Of a stretch of 64,000 bases of DNA, positions 1-8,258 are shown in pieces. This DNA is from Mesobacillus zeae (GTDB lineage Bacteria > Bacillota > Bacilli > Bacillales > Cytobacillaceae). Position numbers and translations under genes: made by a program. Below the pieces are notes generated by a model. It was not told where the DNA came from. It made no database searches and saw only the letters and a program-made list of their open reading frames with translations. How positions within the stretch are numbered: the first letter of the stretch is position 1; each line of letters begins with the position of its first letter. Where the stretch lies: the NCBI RefSeq assembly GCF_003570705.1, contig NZ_QWVT01000037.1, forward strand, positions 1 through 64,000. The letters are read 5' to 3'.

Positions 1-47
1 TTGAAAAATGTTGACAAACTATTAGCTGGTTTAGCTTAATAAAGGAT

Positions 48-230
48 TTAGTTATATGATTTGTTTTTCCTGTTCTTTTTCCCAAGAGAAAACGCAGCAG
101 CGAAAAGAAATATCATTGCTAACCCAACCCCAATAATCATTGAATAGTCGAAAAAATTTTTAAGTGCCATACCACCCGAAATAGATGAAACAAACAAAAG
201 TAAAAAGAAAACCGTATAATTCTTTTTCAT
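48..230 (-). CDS. Small two-helix membrane protein, function unknown
   Basis: A 60-residue protein with two hydrophobic stretches (about residues 7-22 and 30-48) separated by a short turn. It ends in a basic tail rich in Lys, Arg and Asn. The ATG is preceded at good distance by GAGGGATGG, so translation looks real. No family is recognised. It lies alone near the window edge on the same strand as the VanR/S/Y-like genes, but about 290 bases of non-coding DNA separate them, so no shared job can be claimed. By the positive-inside rule the C-terminal tail would face the cytoplasm. Confidence 0.55.
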   Translation of the reverse strand: MKKNYTVFFLLLFVSSISGGMALKNFFDYSMIIGVGLAMIFLFAAAFSLGKKNRKNKSYN

Positions 231-524
231 AATTTTTCACCATCCCTCAGATATTTTACCATAAAAATCCATTTTATTCTTCAACTAACCTGCTTCGTTT
301 GTTTAATATCCATAAAATTATGCTCCTGCCCATTACCGATAAGTTTTTAAGTCGAATAAAGCGTTATTTTCTAATATACAAATTTATATATTGTAATTAG
401 TCTGGTATTGAGGTGATAATTTTGAACAACAAAACATTTCAGTTTGTGGAATAATCTTTTACCTATAAACTTACTCTTACATTGATTCGATTATGGTATA
501 AATTAAATTTCCTGTTTTCATTTA
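231..524. other. Intergenic region with possible 10-codon ORF
   Basis: There is no normal gene here. On the + strand, positions 422-454 form a TTG-started 10-codon ORF (MNNKTFQFVE) with a good GAGGTG ribosome site about 8 bases upstream. It may be a leader peptide or the broken start of a lost gene. Positions 279-297 carry a CTTCAACTAACCTGC-type word that recurs in the gap at 3436-3450 and 3560-3575. Confidence 0.3.
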
Positions 525-1418
525 TCATTCGTAAATGGTCACAATTACTCCATCCATATTGTCACCTGAAATCTCATATTCGTGATTTTTCGGCAGATTA
601 ATGGTCATGTTTTCAGAAAAAGGGTAATAAGAAACAGTATATTTTTTACCTTCGATCTTAACCGAAACCTTCTTTTTCTCCTTTAGGTAATCTAAATATT
701 CTTCTAAAACAAAACCCTTTTCCTTCATAATCGCACTATGCGGCAAACCAACATAGCGAATATGCCAAGGTTCATATTGGATGCCTGTAATATCAGTTTT
801 ATCCTCTGGATAGCGTAAAATAAAGCCGTATTTCCATGCATTTTTTTCTATCCATTTTCCTTCTGGTGCATCTTCCATTTTCATCTGTGTAGACCCTACA
901 TCAAGCGATAAACCCAAATTGTGTTCACTATAACCCGGAGGTAGGGCCCGGTTAGATCCCATTTGTTCATATAGTATATTTTGTTCCTCAAAACTGCGAA
1001 ATCCACTTGTGATGGCGAAATTATGGAGTCCATCTTTTCCAGCATCAGCAACCATCTCTGAGAATGTATGTGCAATATCCTTTGACATATAATCTTCACT
1101 ACCTAATAACACGTATCCCTGTGTCAATTCATTGTACATGGATAAATTGACCACGTCTGATTTAATACTCTCTTGGTGAGCTGGGTGTTCATTGTTGACC
1201 AATAGCAGATTTCCTTGATAAATTTGTTCTTCTGTAATATCTGTTTGTTGGCTATTTTCGGAAGCCCTTCTATCCTCTGCTTTATCATTTTCATGTTGAT
1301 CATATTTCTGCACTTCTACATTTGGTATATCTGCTTTTGATTCAAAAAACGATTCCTTATATATGAAGGTTAAAAACAAGCACAAAAGTAATAATAGTAA
1401 AAATCCCCACTTCTTCAT
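525..1418 (-). CDS. vanY: D-alanyl-D-alanine carboxypeptidase, VanY type (peptidase M15B)
   Basis: A 297-residue protein with an N-terminal membrane anchor (about residues 4-20) and an extracellular domain. The M15 zinc-peptidase signature is visible: SGFRS near 138-142, SEHNLGLSLDV with His166 and Asp173, and EPWH with Glu216 and His219. Such enzymes remove the terminal D-Ala from peptidoglycan stem pentapeptides. The gene follows a VanR/VanS-like pair on the same strand after 114 bases and is a likely target of that system. No vanH, vanA/B or vanX ligase-type gene is present, so full glycopeptide resistance is not encoded here; a role in wall remodelling or in sensing wall damage is more likely. 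The domain assignment is strong, the vanY name is by homology only. Confidence 0.82.
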   Translation of the reverse strand: MKKWGFLLLLLLCLFLTFIYKESFFESKADIPNVEVQKYDQHENDKAEDRRASENSQQTDITEEQIYQGNLLLVNNEHPAHQESIKSDVVNLSMYNELTQGYVLLGSEDYMSKDIAHTFSEMVADAGKDGLHNFAITSGFRSFEEQNILYEQMGSNRALPPGYSEHNLGLSLDVGSTQMKMEDAPEGKWIEKNAWKYGFILRYPEDKTDITGIQYEPWHIRYVGLPHSAIMKEKGFVLEEYLDYLKEKKKVSVKIEGKKYTVSYYPFSENMTINLPKNHEYEISGDNMDGVIVTIYE

Positions 1419-1532
1419 TTTTCAGTTTCCTCCTTATTCTTCTTTATTTAAAATAATAGGTAAAACTATTTAAAAAAAGAGTGGGGTAAATCTTAAATTT
1501 TTCTTAAATCATGTATTTGAAATCAATCTATC

Positions 1533-2639
1533 TTAATTATTTTGTTCACTTTCCTTTGGTAATCGGACTTCAAAAGTTGTCTGTACGACGCTGCTTTCAG
1601 CAGTAATTGATCCATTATGCTGCTCTGCAATATTCTTCGCAATGAACAGGCCCAATCCTGTGCTATCTTCTCTATGGGTTCGTGCTTTGTCTCCGGTATA
1701 GAACATATCAAAAAGATGCGGGAGTTCATCTGGAGGAATGCTATCTCCATAATTCACAACTTGTACTACCACTTCATTTGCTTCAATGGATCCATTAATA
1801 TCTACATACTGACCGTCATATCCATAACGAATTGCATTGGTGATAAGATTTTCAAACAGTCGTGCTAGCAAATCTCCATCACCCAAAATGGGTAAATGGA
1901 TCGGACTATTCATCCGGGCAATCAAATGATTTTTTTCGAATACAGGATACAATTCTTCATTTAATTGGTTTAGCAGGTCAGTTAAATTAAATCTTTTTTT
2001 ATCTACTGGCAGCATTCCATAATTCATTTTAGTTATCTCGAATAATTCATCAATTAGCCTTTCTAAACGTTGGGATTTAGTAAAAGCAATCGTTAAAAAA
2101 TGCCTGACTTGTTCTTTCGTCAAGCTTTCATCTTTAAGGATTAAATCCAAGTAACCCAAAACAGAAGTCAGTGGTGTACGCAGATCATGTGCCAAGTTTA
2201 CGACTAGCTGATCCTTACTGCTTTCCGAAAAGTCACCTCTTACTATTGCTTCTTTTAATTTTTTACTTGCGAGATTGATGTCTTTCGCAATATCATTGAA
2301 TTCATCATTTGATTGGATTTCAACTTGATGTTGAAAGTCGCCACGAGCAAGGTAGTGAATTCCGCTTGAAATCTCGTTGAAATAGGTAGAATAGCGTTTC
2401 GTAAGGAGAAAGAAAAACAATATCGAAAGTGGAATAAAGAAAAGTAAAAAGAAATTAATGTCTCCAATTTTGTTCATAAATAATCGAAAATGGGTTAATA
2501 AATCGCCGTAATCAACCCAAGTATGATAATAATATTGAAGTATTTTAAAGATTATATAAGTTATGGTACCAGACAGAATCATACTCAATCCAAATAACAC
2601 AATCATTTTTGAGCGAAAACTTCGTACGATTTTAACCAT
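1533..2639 (-). CDS. VanS-like sensor histidine kinase
   Basis: A membrane histidine kinase of 368 residues. Two transmembrane helices (about 11-37 and 61-80) frame a short extracytoplasmic loop, followed by a HAMP-like linker, the HisKA box NLAHDLRTPLTSVLGYL with His151, and an HATPase domain with the N, G1 and G2 boxes (NLITNAIRYG, GLGLFIAKN). The H box closely resembles VanS kinases. The gene overlaps the regulator gene by 8 bases, so the two are co-translated. I chose ATG at 2639; a TTG at 2654 is also open, but the only purine-rich site (GGGGAG) abuts it with no spacing. The likely signal is a cell-wall antibiotic or lipid II state, which is an inference from the family and from the VanY neighbour. 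Confidence 0.8.
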   Translation of the reverse strand: MVKIVRSFRSKMIVLFGLSMILSGTITYIIFKILQYYYHTWVDYGDLLTHFRLFMNKIGDINFFLLFFIPLSILFFFLLTKRYSTYFNEISSGIHYLARGDFQHQVEIQSNDEFNDIAKDINLASKKLKEAIVRGDFSESSKDQLVVNLAHDLRTPLTSVLGYLDLILKDESLTKEQVRHFLTIAFTKSQRLERLIDELFEITKMNYGMLPVDKKRFNLTDLLNQLNEELYPVFEKNHLIARMNSPIHLPILGDGDLLARLFENLITNAIRYGYDGQYVDINGSIEANEVVVQVVNYGDSIPPDELPHLFDMFYTGDKARTHREDSTGLGLFIAKNIAEQHNGSITAESSVVQTTFEVRLPKESEQNN

Positions 2640-3327
2640 TGAATGTATACCCAACTCCCCACACAGTTTTAATTAATTTGTTTTTCTGTTTATCTTCTTT
2701 AAGTTTTTTTCGTAACGTACGAATATGAACCATAACGGTATTCCCACTTTCAAAATATGCTTCGCCCCACACCTGCTGAAAAATGTTTTCCACACTATAA
2801 ACTTTCTTTGGATGACTGGCTAGTAAATACAAAATATCAAACTCTTTAGGAGTTAGCTCAATATATTCACCGTAAAGAGTAACCGCATGTTGATCAGGAG
2901 AAATAACTAGTCCACCAAACTCTAGATTTGATTTATTTTCGGTCTTAGCTTGATTCAATGTAGTAAATCGCCGTAACTGGGCATTTACTCGAGCTACCAA
3001 TTCAATGGGAGTGAATGGTTTAGTCATATAATCATCTGCTCCAATTACGAGTCCCTGTACTTTGTCGAAATCAGATGTTTTAGCACTCAAAAATATGATA
3101 GGCATATTATGCTGTTCACGAATGCGGTGGGTTACTTCATATCCATCCATTTTCGGCATCATAATATCCAAAATCAGCAAATCAAAGACCTGATTCTCGA
3201 CAACACGAACAGCCTCTTGACCATTCGATACTTTCATGATACGGTACCCTTCTTTTTCTAAATGAAAGGCAATTAGATCAGCAATTTCCTCCTCATCATC
3301 AGCAATTAGTATCGAAATATCTTTCAT
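2632..3327 (-). CDS. VanR-like OmpR-family response regulator
   Basis: This 231-residue regulator has a receiver domain (residues 1-120) with acidic pocket DD at 10-11, phosphoacceptor Asp54 in LLILDIMMPKMDG and conserved Lys in the YMTKPF motif. A C-terminal OmpR/PhoB winged helix follows (ELTPKEFDILYLLASHP and VWGVGYTFNG). It would bind promoter DNA after phosphorylation by the overlapping kinase. A clear AGGGGTG site precedes the ATG. It is the first gene of a regulator-kinase-carboxypeptidase run on the minus strand, and autoregulation is usual for such operons. The receiver and kinase are closest in appearance to VanR/VanS of the A/B type, but no ligase genes accompany them. Confidence 0.83.
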   Translation of the reverse strand: MKDISILIADDEEEIADLIAFHLEKEGYRIMKVSNGQEAVRVVENQVFDLLILDIMMPKMDGYEVTHRIREQHNMPIIFLSAKTSDFDKVQGLVIGADDYMTKPFTPIELVARVNAQLRRFTTLNQAKTENKSNLEFGGLVISPDQHAVTLYGEYIELTPKEFDILYLLASHPKKVYSVENIFQQVWGEAYFESGNTVMVHIRTLRKKLKEDKQKNKLIKTVWGVGYTFNG

Positions 3328-3793
3328 ATTTGCACCCCTAAATAAAGTTTACATATAGGTCCTATTCATTTTCTATTATGTCTTTTCTTTTTCAAAAAAA
3401 ATGGTCTTATTGTTGGACTAAAAATAAACACAGCTCTTCAACTAAACTTCCTATTATCTTAATTACAATCCTTAACAATATCATTGAAAAATACCTTATT
3501 TTCCTTTAGAGTGCTACTCCACAATCTGGCTCGATTGTTGAAAAAAAGCTAATGACGATTGTTCAACTAAACTGCTTACGTTAGTACAAGAAGAAAAGCT
3601 GCCTTGTAACAGCTCAGATCTTTAACTCAAGCACCCAGTTTGTTTAAGCGAAAAGGTTCACATTACTAATTACTAAAGAATTTTTCCTCAAAAAGGAACT
3701 ATCGAGAAATGTTTAATACCTAAATCTAAAATAACGCTATCCATCCCTAAGTAAAAACTTCTCGAATCCGTCTTGGAATCAATAAATTTAACA
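3328..3793. other. Intergenic region with short dispersed words
   Basis: No credible gene on either strand. The sequence is AT-rich and contains two copies of a TTCAACTAAAC word (3437-3447 and 3561-3571), the same family as at 279-297. The promoter of the VanR-like operon should lie in the first 100 bases left of 3430, but no clear pair of boxes was found. Confidence 0.4.
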
Positions 3794-3949
3794 TTAACGA
3801 AATAACATTTTTATCACAGAACCTCCTATGAGTCCTAATCCTGCTCCAATACTTATTGTAAATGCAATATTTAAATTAAATATTGATCCAATGATAATTC
3901 CAACACCTGCACCAATAGCCACTCCAATACCTACTGATAGTTGAAACAT
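3794..3949 (-). CDS. Small glycine-zipper membrane protein
   Basis: A 51-residue, almost wholly hydrophobic protein with repeated Gly-x-x-x-Gly spacing (GVAIGAGVGIIIG and ISIGAGLGLIGG). That pattern suggests two tightly packed membrane helices with a short turn containing Asn. The open frame extends upstream to 3994, but ATG at 3949 has a GAAGGGG site and starts the hydrophobic part cleanly. No family is recognised. Similar short glycine-zipper proteins occur in Bacillus genomes without known roles. It stands alone between non-coding regions. Confidence 0.45.
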   Translation of the reverse strand: MFQLSVGIGVAIGAGVGIIIGSIFNLNIAFTISIGAGLGLIGGSVIKMLFR

Positions 3950-4136
3950 ATTGCTCTTTTCCCCTTCAAATTTATAAATTAACAATCTCAACATTATTTA
4001 AGTTTTACTTTTCTTTAACCTCCCCAATAGATGAAGTTTCAAATTGAAGTAAACTGCCCTGTTTAAGTGAAAAATTTCACAATCTTTATATTTATTTTAA
4101 TATATAACCTTCTCAGATAACACCAATATATTGAAT

Positions 4137-4309
4137 TTCACACTTGAATTCACACCATAATTCACACTCACTCCAATAATTATTTCCACCCTTGAGAATA
4201 CCCTTGTGAATTCATATGTGAAAAAATGGAGAAAACACGAATAATCCTTTAAATTGCAATAAAAAAACACACTGCGAAATCATATGTGAAATCGAGTGTG
4301 TTTCCCTTT
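4137..4309. repeat. Cluster of TTCACA/TGTGAA words in both orientations
   Basis: TTCACAC occurs three times at an exact 12-base period (4137, 4149, 4161). Its complement occurs downstream in TGTGAATTCA (4205-4214) and TATGTGAA (4215 and 4282 areas). TGAATTCACA at 4145 and TGTGAATTCA at 4205 are perfect reverse complements. A second inverted repeat, AAACACACT/AGTGTGTTT, spans about 4266-4303. The region could fold into a large stem or bind a dimeric regulator upstream of the ABC operon. Confidence 0.5.
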
Positions 4310-4349
4310 GTGATTTAACTATTTGCACCCCTGAAGTGAACCTGTTACT

Positions 4350-4371
4350 AAAAGGCCTGAGGTTTTTTTTT
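4350..4371 (+). terminator. Weak terminator-like hairpin
   Basis: AAAAGGCC, a three-base loop, then GG followed by a run of nine T. The stem needs G-U pairs, so it is weak. It may shield the ABC operon promoter from upstream transcription. Confidence 0.35.
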
Positions 4372-4409
4372 ATTGTCTGCAAAAAAAGATATGTAAATAC
4401 ACAATGATG

Positions 4410-4438
4410 TTGACAATCCTATTAATCTTTTATAAAAT
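4410..4438 (+). promoter_or_regulatory. Strong SigA-type promoter of the ABC exporter operon
   Basis: TTGACA at 4410-4415, a 17-base spacer and TAAAAT at 4433-4438, almost the vegetative consensus. The predicted transcript would begin near 4445, which rules out the TTG at 4450 as a useful start and supports the start at 4504. Confidence 0.75.
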
Positions 4439-4465
4439 ACTGAATAATTTTGCAAAATTATATAT

Positions 4466-4489
4466 TTGATTCGCGTTTTGGCGAATCAA
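4466..4489. promoter_or_regulatory. Operator-like inverted repeat in the leader
   Basis: A perfect 9-base inverted repeat, TTGATTCGC and GCGAATCAA, separated by six bases. It lies about 20 bases after the predicted transcription start and directly before the ribosome site of the ArsR-type regulator. This is where an autorepressor operator would be expected; an RNA hairpin role is the alternative. Confidence 0.6.
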
Positions 4490-4503
4490 GAAGGATGATC
4501 GTT

Positions 4504-5532
4504 TTGAATGATTTAAATCATTGGTTAGCTACGCATGTACGAATTATTTATTCACCCTTTCGCGAAATGATTACAAGTCTGCATGTTTTGTATAATCCTG
4601 CCCACCACCTGACGAGGCTGCAATGGGCAGAGGAGATTAGAAAGAGCATGAAGCCTTCTTTGTGGAATTCCTTTTGTCATTACAGTGAAATCAGCAATGA
4701 ATGGCTCAATTTTTTTGATGTATACGATGGATTGCATTTTGAAGAAAAGCACCCTGAAGAAGCCATTGAAAGGTTATGGCAATTAAAACCGGAAGCAATC
4801 ATTGAACCTATCCTAGGAAAGAGAGCCAATCTCCCGGAAGACGAATTAACCTTGATGGAAAAAGAAATGATTTCTAAACCAAAATTTTTCCTTGATGGTC
4901 TATGTGAATTCCTTTATGTCTACCAACAGAAATTTTTTGCGCGAGAGCTTTTCAGGGTTGAACCCTGGCTGATTAAATCAGTTCACGAACTCTCACAAAA
5001 AACGCTACAGGACCCAGTCGCGGCAATAGGTTCTGTTCATCCCCGTTTCAAGGTAGAGAGAAAATCATTAAAATTCATAAAAGCTCAAACGTGGATACTT
5101 GACTATGAAGAAGTTGATTCCTTAACCATTTACCCATCGTCTTTCATTGCCCCTCACCTGCTTGTGGGAATTGAAACGTCTGAAATCATTGTCTATCTTC
5201 AGGTATCTCTGCCTGATGAAACAGCACCACAAGGGGTTCCGGGAGATTTGTTGGATGTACTGCAATCTTTGGGAGACAAAACAAGAATGAATCTTCTTAG
5301 AACCCTTCTTTATCACCCATACTGTACACAGCAGTTGGCTGATAAGACTGGACTCGCAAAATCTACAGTTTCCAAGCATCTTAAAATGCTTGAGCATGCT
5401 GGCCTGCTCAAGAGCGAACGGCATGGGAATTTTGTCTTTTATAAAACCAATAAAGAAAAATTAGATCAATTAATAGTCGATTTAAATCAATTTTTCGACC
5501 AGCCTTTGATCGAGAAAAAGGAGGAATCTTAA
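4504..5532 (+). CDS. ArsR-family regulator with DUF5937-type N-terminal domain
   Basis: A 342-residue regulator. The C-terminal part (about residues 245-325) is an ArsR-type winged helix: GDKTRMNLLRTLLYHPYCTQQLADKTGLAKS, then STVSKHLKMLEHAGLLKS as recognition helix, and FYKT as wing. The long N-terminal part resembles the uncharacterised DUF5937 region and carries no Cys metal motif. I chose the TTG at 4504 because AGAAGG lies 9 bases upstream; ATG at 4495 directly touches that site and TTG at 4450 sits almost at the predicted transcript start. The stop overlaps the next gene (TAATG), so it heads an operon with an ABC-2 exporter and probably controls it together with the palindrome at 4466-4489. 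The ligand is unknown. Confidence 0.72.
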   Translation: MNDLNHWLATHVRIIYSPFREMITSLHVLYNPAHHLTRLQWAEEIRKSMKPSLWNSFCHYSEISNEWLNFFDVYDGLHFEEKHPEEAIERLWQLKPEAIIEPILGKRANLPEDELTLMEKEMISKPKFFLDGLCEFLYVYQQKFFARELFRVEPWLIKSVHELSQKTLQDPVAAIGSVHPRFKVERKSLKFIKAQTWILDYEEVDSLTIYPSSFIAPHLLVGIETSEIIVYLQVSLPDETAPQGVPGDLLDVLQSLGDKTRMNLLRTLLYHPYCTQQLADKTGLAKSTVSKHLKMLEHAGLLKSERHGNFVFYKTNKEKLDQLIVDLNQFFDQPLIEKKEES

Positions 5533-6341
5533 TGTGGCTTCCCTTTTCCGCAACTTTTGAGCGGAACTATTTGGTCATGAGAAGAGCATTTCCATGGTCA
5601 TTTTTTCTGGGCCATATATTAAGCGGTGTTTATATCATTGTGTTTGCCTATTTGTCCTATTTCTATGTGTTCCGTGGAGAACTCAATAATCGTTTCATCT
5701 CATCGGCAGGTACAGGAGATTATCTTTCCTATGTTATCCTTGGCGGGCTTCTATATTCTTTTTCAGTTTCATTACTGATGATTGTTAGCCGCGCCATCAT
5801 TACCGAACTTAGAGAGGGAACACTAGAGGCACTGCTCCTCTCTCCTTCTTCAAGAAAGGGATACTATTTAGGCTACATGGCCCAAGGCTTCATGAGGGTT
5901 GGACTGGAGTTTTTTGCAATAACCTCCGCAGGCTACTTTTTCGGTTTGCACCTGAAAAATATCAATTGGATCAATATAATTGTGGTCCTTATTGTTTTAA
6001 TTCTTGCTACATTTACCCAGGCGCTCATACTTGGGACATTCATGCTGTATTTCAGGGACACATACATAACCCAAAATACTTTATTTGTACTAATGAGCCT
6101 TGTTTGCGGCATAACGTTTCCGCCCGCATTCCTGCCTGAATCAGTCGCTTTAATCGGTGAAATCATGCCATTAACACACGGACTGGATGCATTAAGGATG
6201 GTTTGGATAGAGGGAAAGCCTTTATCCGAAGTATTTCCTCTCCTGTTAAAAATACTCGTGCTGGGGATTGTTTATTTTCCTATTGGAGCGGTATGCATCA
6301 AGAAGATGGAAAAAATCGTTTTGGAAAAGCATTTCGGATAA
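5532..6341 (+). CDS. ABC-2 type transporter permease
   Basis: A 269-residue integral membrane protein with about six helices and a fold typical of ABC-2 exporter permeases. The conserved cytoplasmic stretch IITELREGTLEALLLSPSS between helices 2 and 3 is the usual coupling region, followed by a helix pair and the C-terminal EIMPLTHGLDALR motif. It would form a channel with the second permease at 7329-8141, driven by the ATPase at 6355-7332. Its start overlaps the stop of the regulator gene. The substrate is unknown; drugs, peptides or lipids are all possible for this family. Confidence 0.8.
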   Translation: MWLPFSATFERNYLVMRRAFPWSFFLGHILSGVYIIVFAYLSYFYVFRGELNNRFISSAGTGDYLSYVILGGLLYSFSVSLLMIVSRAIITELREGTLEALLLSPSSRKGYYLGYMAQGFMRVGLEFFAITSAGYFFGLHLKNINWINIIVVLIVLILATFTQALILGTFMLYFRDTYITQNTLFVLMSLVCGITFPPAFLPESVALIGEIMPLTHGLDALRMVWIEGKPLSEVFPLLLKILVLGIVYFPIGAVCIKKMEKIVLEKHFG

Positions 6342-6354
6342 GGGGGGAATAGAT

Positions 6355-7332
6355 GTGATAGAAGCTAAAGGATTGAAGAAGACTTATACGATATCAAAGA
6401 AGGCCGGCTTTCTTCGAAAAGAAAAACAGAAAGTAAAGGCTGTAGATGGAATTGATTTAACAATCAGTGAAGGGGAAATTGTTGGTTTACTTGGATTGAA
6501 TGGTGCTGGCAAGACAACCACTATTAAAATGCTATGCACCCTATTAAATCCTACAGCAGGGACTATTTCAGTCGATGGGTTAGACGCAGTTTGTGATGCC
6601 ATGGCAGTAAAAGGTCTTGTGAACATGATTGCCGGAGGTGAGCGGATGCTCTACTGGCGGTTAACTGGGGCTGAAAACCTTCGTTATTTCGGTAAGCTGT
6701 ATGGTCTTCATGGTCTTGAACTTGAAGAAAAAATTAGTAGCTTGTTGAGTCAGGTTGGTTTATCTGAAGTGAGCGATACACCAGTCGAGCTTTATTCAAA
6801 AGGAATGAAGCAGCGGCTTCAAATTGCCCGTGGCCTGATAAATGATCCCAGGTATTTATTTTTGGATGAACCCACCCTTGGACTTGATGTCCCGGTAGCA
6901 AAACAATTGAGGGAGACAGTAAAGAACCTGGCAAAGGAGCAGCAAAAAGGAATTCTTTTAACAAGCCACTACCTTGAAGAAGTGGAGGAGCTTTGTGACC
7001 GAGTCTATATTATAGAAAAGGGAAAAATAGTCCTTCATGACACACCACAAAAAATTACGGAAACCGTCGTAAATGAATTTCATGTTTCTGTTGAAACTAG
7101 AACTCTGTCAGCACTGGAACAGAGTAAACTTGCAAAGGGCCTTCCAAGCTGCAAGATTCAGTTTCTCCCATCTTCAGATGGCACAATATTGGAGATAAAA
7201 GCACCGTTCGATCCGACTTCAATCATTATTGCGATCTGTGTGGAACAGAAGATTTCCATCCAGAAGCTTGAATTGAAGCGGCCTCGGCTGGAGGATGCAA
7301 TTCTTGCTCTTGCAAAGGAGAAATCAGCATGA
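6355..7332 (+). CDS. ABC transporter ATP-binding protein
   Basis: The 325-residue nucleotide-binding subunit. Walker A is GLNGAGKTT, the Q-loop region follows, the signature is LYSKGMKQRLQIARGL, Walker B is YLFLDEPTLGLD, and the switch His is in LTSHYLEEVE. A CcmA/DrrA-like C-terminal extension of about 90 residues is present. The frame is open from 6268, but GTG at 6355 has an AGGGGGG site 7 bases upstream and follows the permease stop, so I use that start. The stop overlaps the next permease (ATGA), giving an operon regulator-permease-ATPase-permease with translational coupling. Confidence 0.85.
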   Translation: MIEAKGLKKTYTISKKAGFLRKEKQKVKAVDGIDLTISEGEIVGLLGLNGAGKTTTIKMLCTLLNPTAGTISVDGLDAVCDAMAVKGLVNMIAGGERMLYWRLTGAENLRYFGKLYGLHGLELEEKISSLLSQVGLSEVSDTPVELYSKGMKQRLQIARGLINDPRYLFLDEPTLGLDVPVAKQLRETVKNLAKEQQKGILLTSHYLEEVEELCDRVYIIEKGKIVLHDTPQKITETVVNEFHVSVETRTLSALEQSKLAKGLPSCKIQFLPSSDGTILEIKAPFDPTSIIIAICVEQKISIQKLELKRPRLEDAILALAKEKSA

Positions 7333-8141
7333 GGTGTATGTCCATTTTATGGGCTGAAGCAGTTAAAAGCCATCAGCATAACTTCCATAATAAGCTCGTC
7401 TATTTTTCGCTGCTTATCTGGCCTGCCCTTTTATTCGTGACTTCGTATTATTCGTTCAAGCCATTTAATCTTTCCGCTACTGGCCCTTTGTCTGCATACA
7501 TAGAGACAGACCAAATCATTTTATTTTTATTAACTGGATACCTTGCTTACATCTTTTTTTGGAGCCTCGTTCAATCTGCCTGGAATATGTCTTATGAACG
7601 TCAGGCTGGAACATTGGAGTTAATCTTTTTAACTCCGGTTTCCCGTATTACTGTCATGTACGCGCGAGCTGCTGGGAATCTCTTTGAAGCCGTTTGGCTA
7701 TTTACCCTTTTTACATTGCTTGTGCTTCTGACTACCGGCCAAGCAGACCACATTCACTGGGCCAATGTCCCAATTGCTTTATTGTTTTTAAGTATTTCCG
7801 CTATCGTTTGGGGAGGTTTTTTAAACATTGTGTTTCTATTCTCCAGAGATGCAGGCATTCTTTTTACGATTTTCGAAGAACCTATGCAGTTTTTCTCGGG
7901 GGTCCGCATTCCAGTACTTGCCTTTCCTGTATGGGGAAAAGTGATTGCCTTTTTCTTCCCGTTAACGTATGTACTGGATATATTCCGGAAACTTATTTTG
8001 GATGGAGCTGGGTTGTTACAGCTGATAGATCAATTCCTAATGTTGGCGGGAGTTTTGGCCATTTTATTTACAGTCTCGGTTCTCCTTTTAAAGAAAGCAG
8101 AACACCATGCCAAGGAAACCGGAAATATGGTTCTTTTTTAA
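7329..8141 (+). CDS. ABC-2 type transporter permease, second subunit
   Basis: A 270-residue permease with about six membrane helices. The ABC-2 coupling helix is visible as SYERQAGTLELIFLTPVSRITVMYA, and the C-terminal region holds FPLTYVLDIFRKLILDG, parallel to THGLDALR in the first permease. It starts inside the stop of the ATPase gene. Two different permeases with one ATPase suggest a heterodimeric channel. The operon ends 50 bases later at a rho-independent terminator. Substrate unknown. Confidence 0.8.
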   Translation: MRCMSILWAEAVKSHQHNFHNKLVYFSLLIWPALLFVTSYYSFKPFNLSATGPLSAYIETDQIILFLLTGYLAYIFFWSLVQSAWNMSYERQAGTLELIFLTPVSRITVMYARAAGNLFEAVWLFTLFTLLVLLTTGQADHIHWANVPIALLFLSISAIVWGGFLNIVFLFSRDAGILFTIFEEPMQFFSGVRIPVLAFPVWGKVIAFFFPLTYVLDIFRKLILDGAGLLQLIDQFLMLAGVLAILFTVSVLLLKKAEHHAKETGNMVLF

Positions 8142-8189
8142 ATGTTGTTGAATTTACAGGGCACAAAATATGTTGTTATCTAATCATGT

Positions 8190-8231
8190 GGAGCCGGCCG
8201 AGCCTTTATAGAGCTTACCGGTTCCTTTTTT
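8190..8231 (+). terminator. Rho-independent terminator of the ABC exporter operon
   Basis: GGAGCCGG pairs with CCGGTTCC (one G-U pair) around a 20-base loop and is followed by six T. It lies between the convergent ABC and lia operons. Confidence 0.65.
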
Positions 8232-8258
8232 ATTAAGCTCCAGTGCTGCCCTGGCCGC

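Noticed and set aside
7694..8236. A 180-codon + strand frame overlapping the second ABC permease
   Set aside because: It is a shifted frame of a recognised permease gene and shows no domain.
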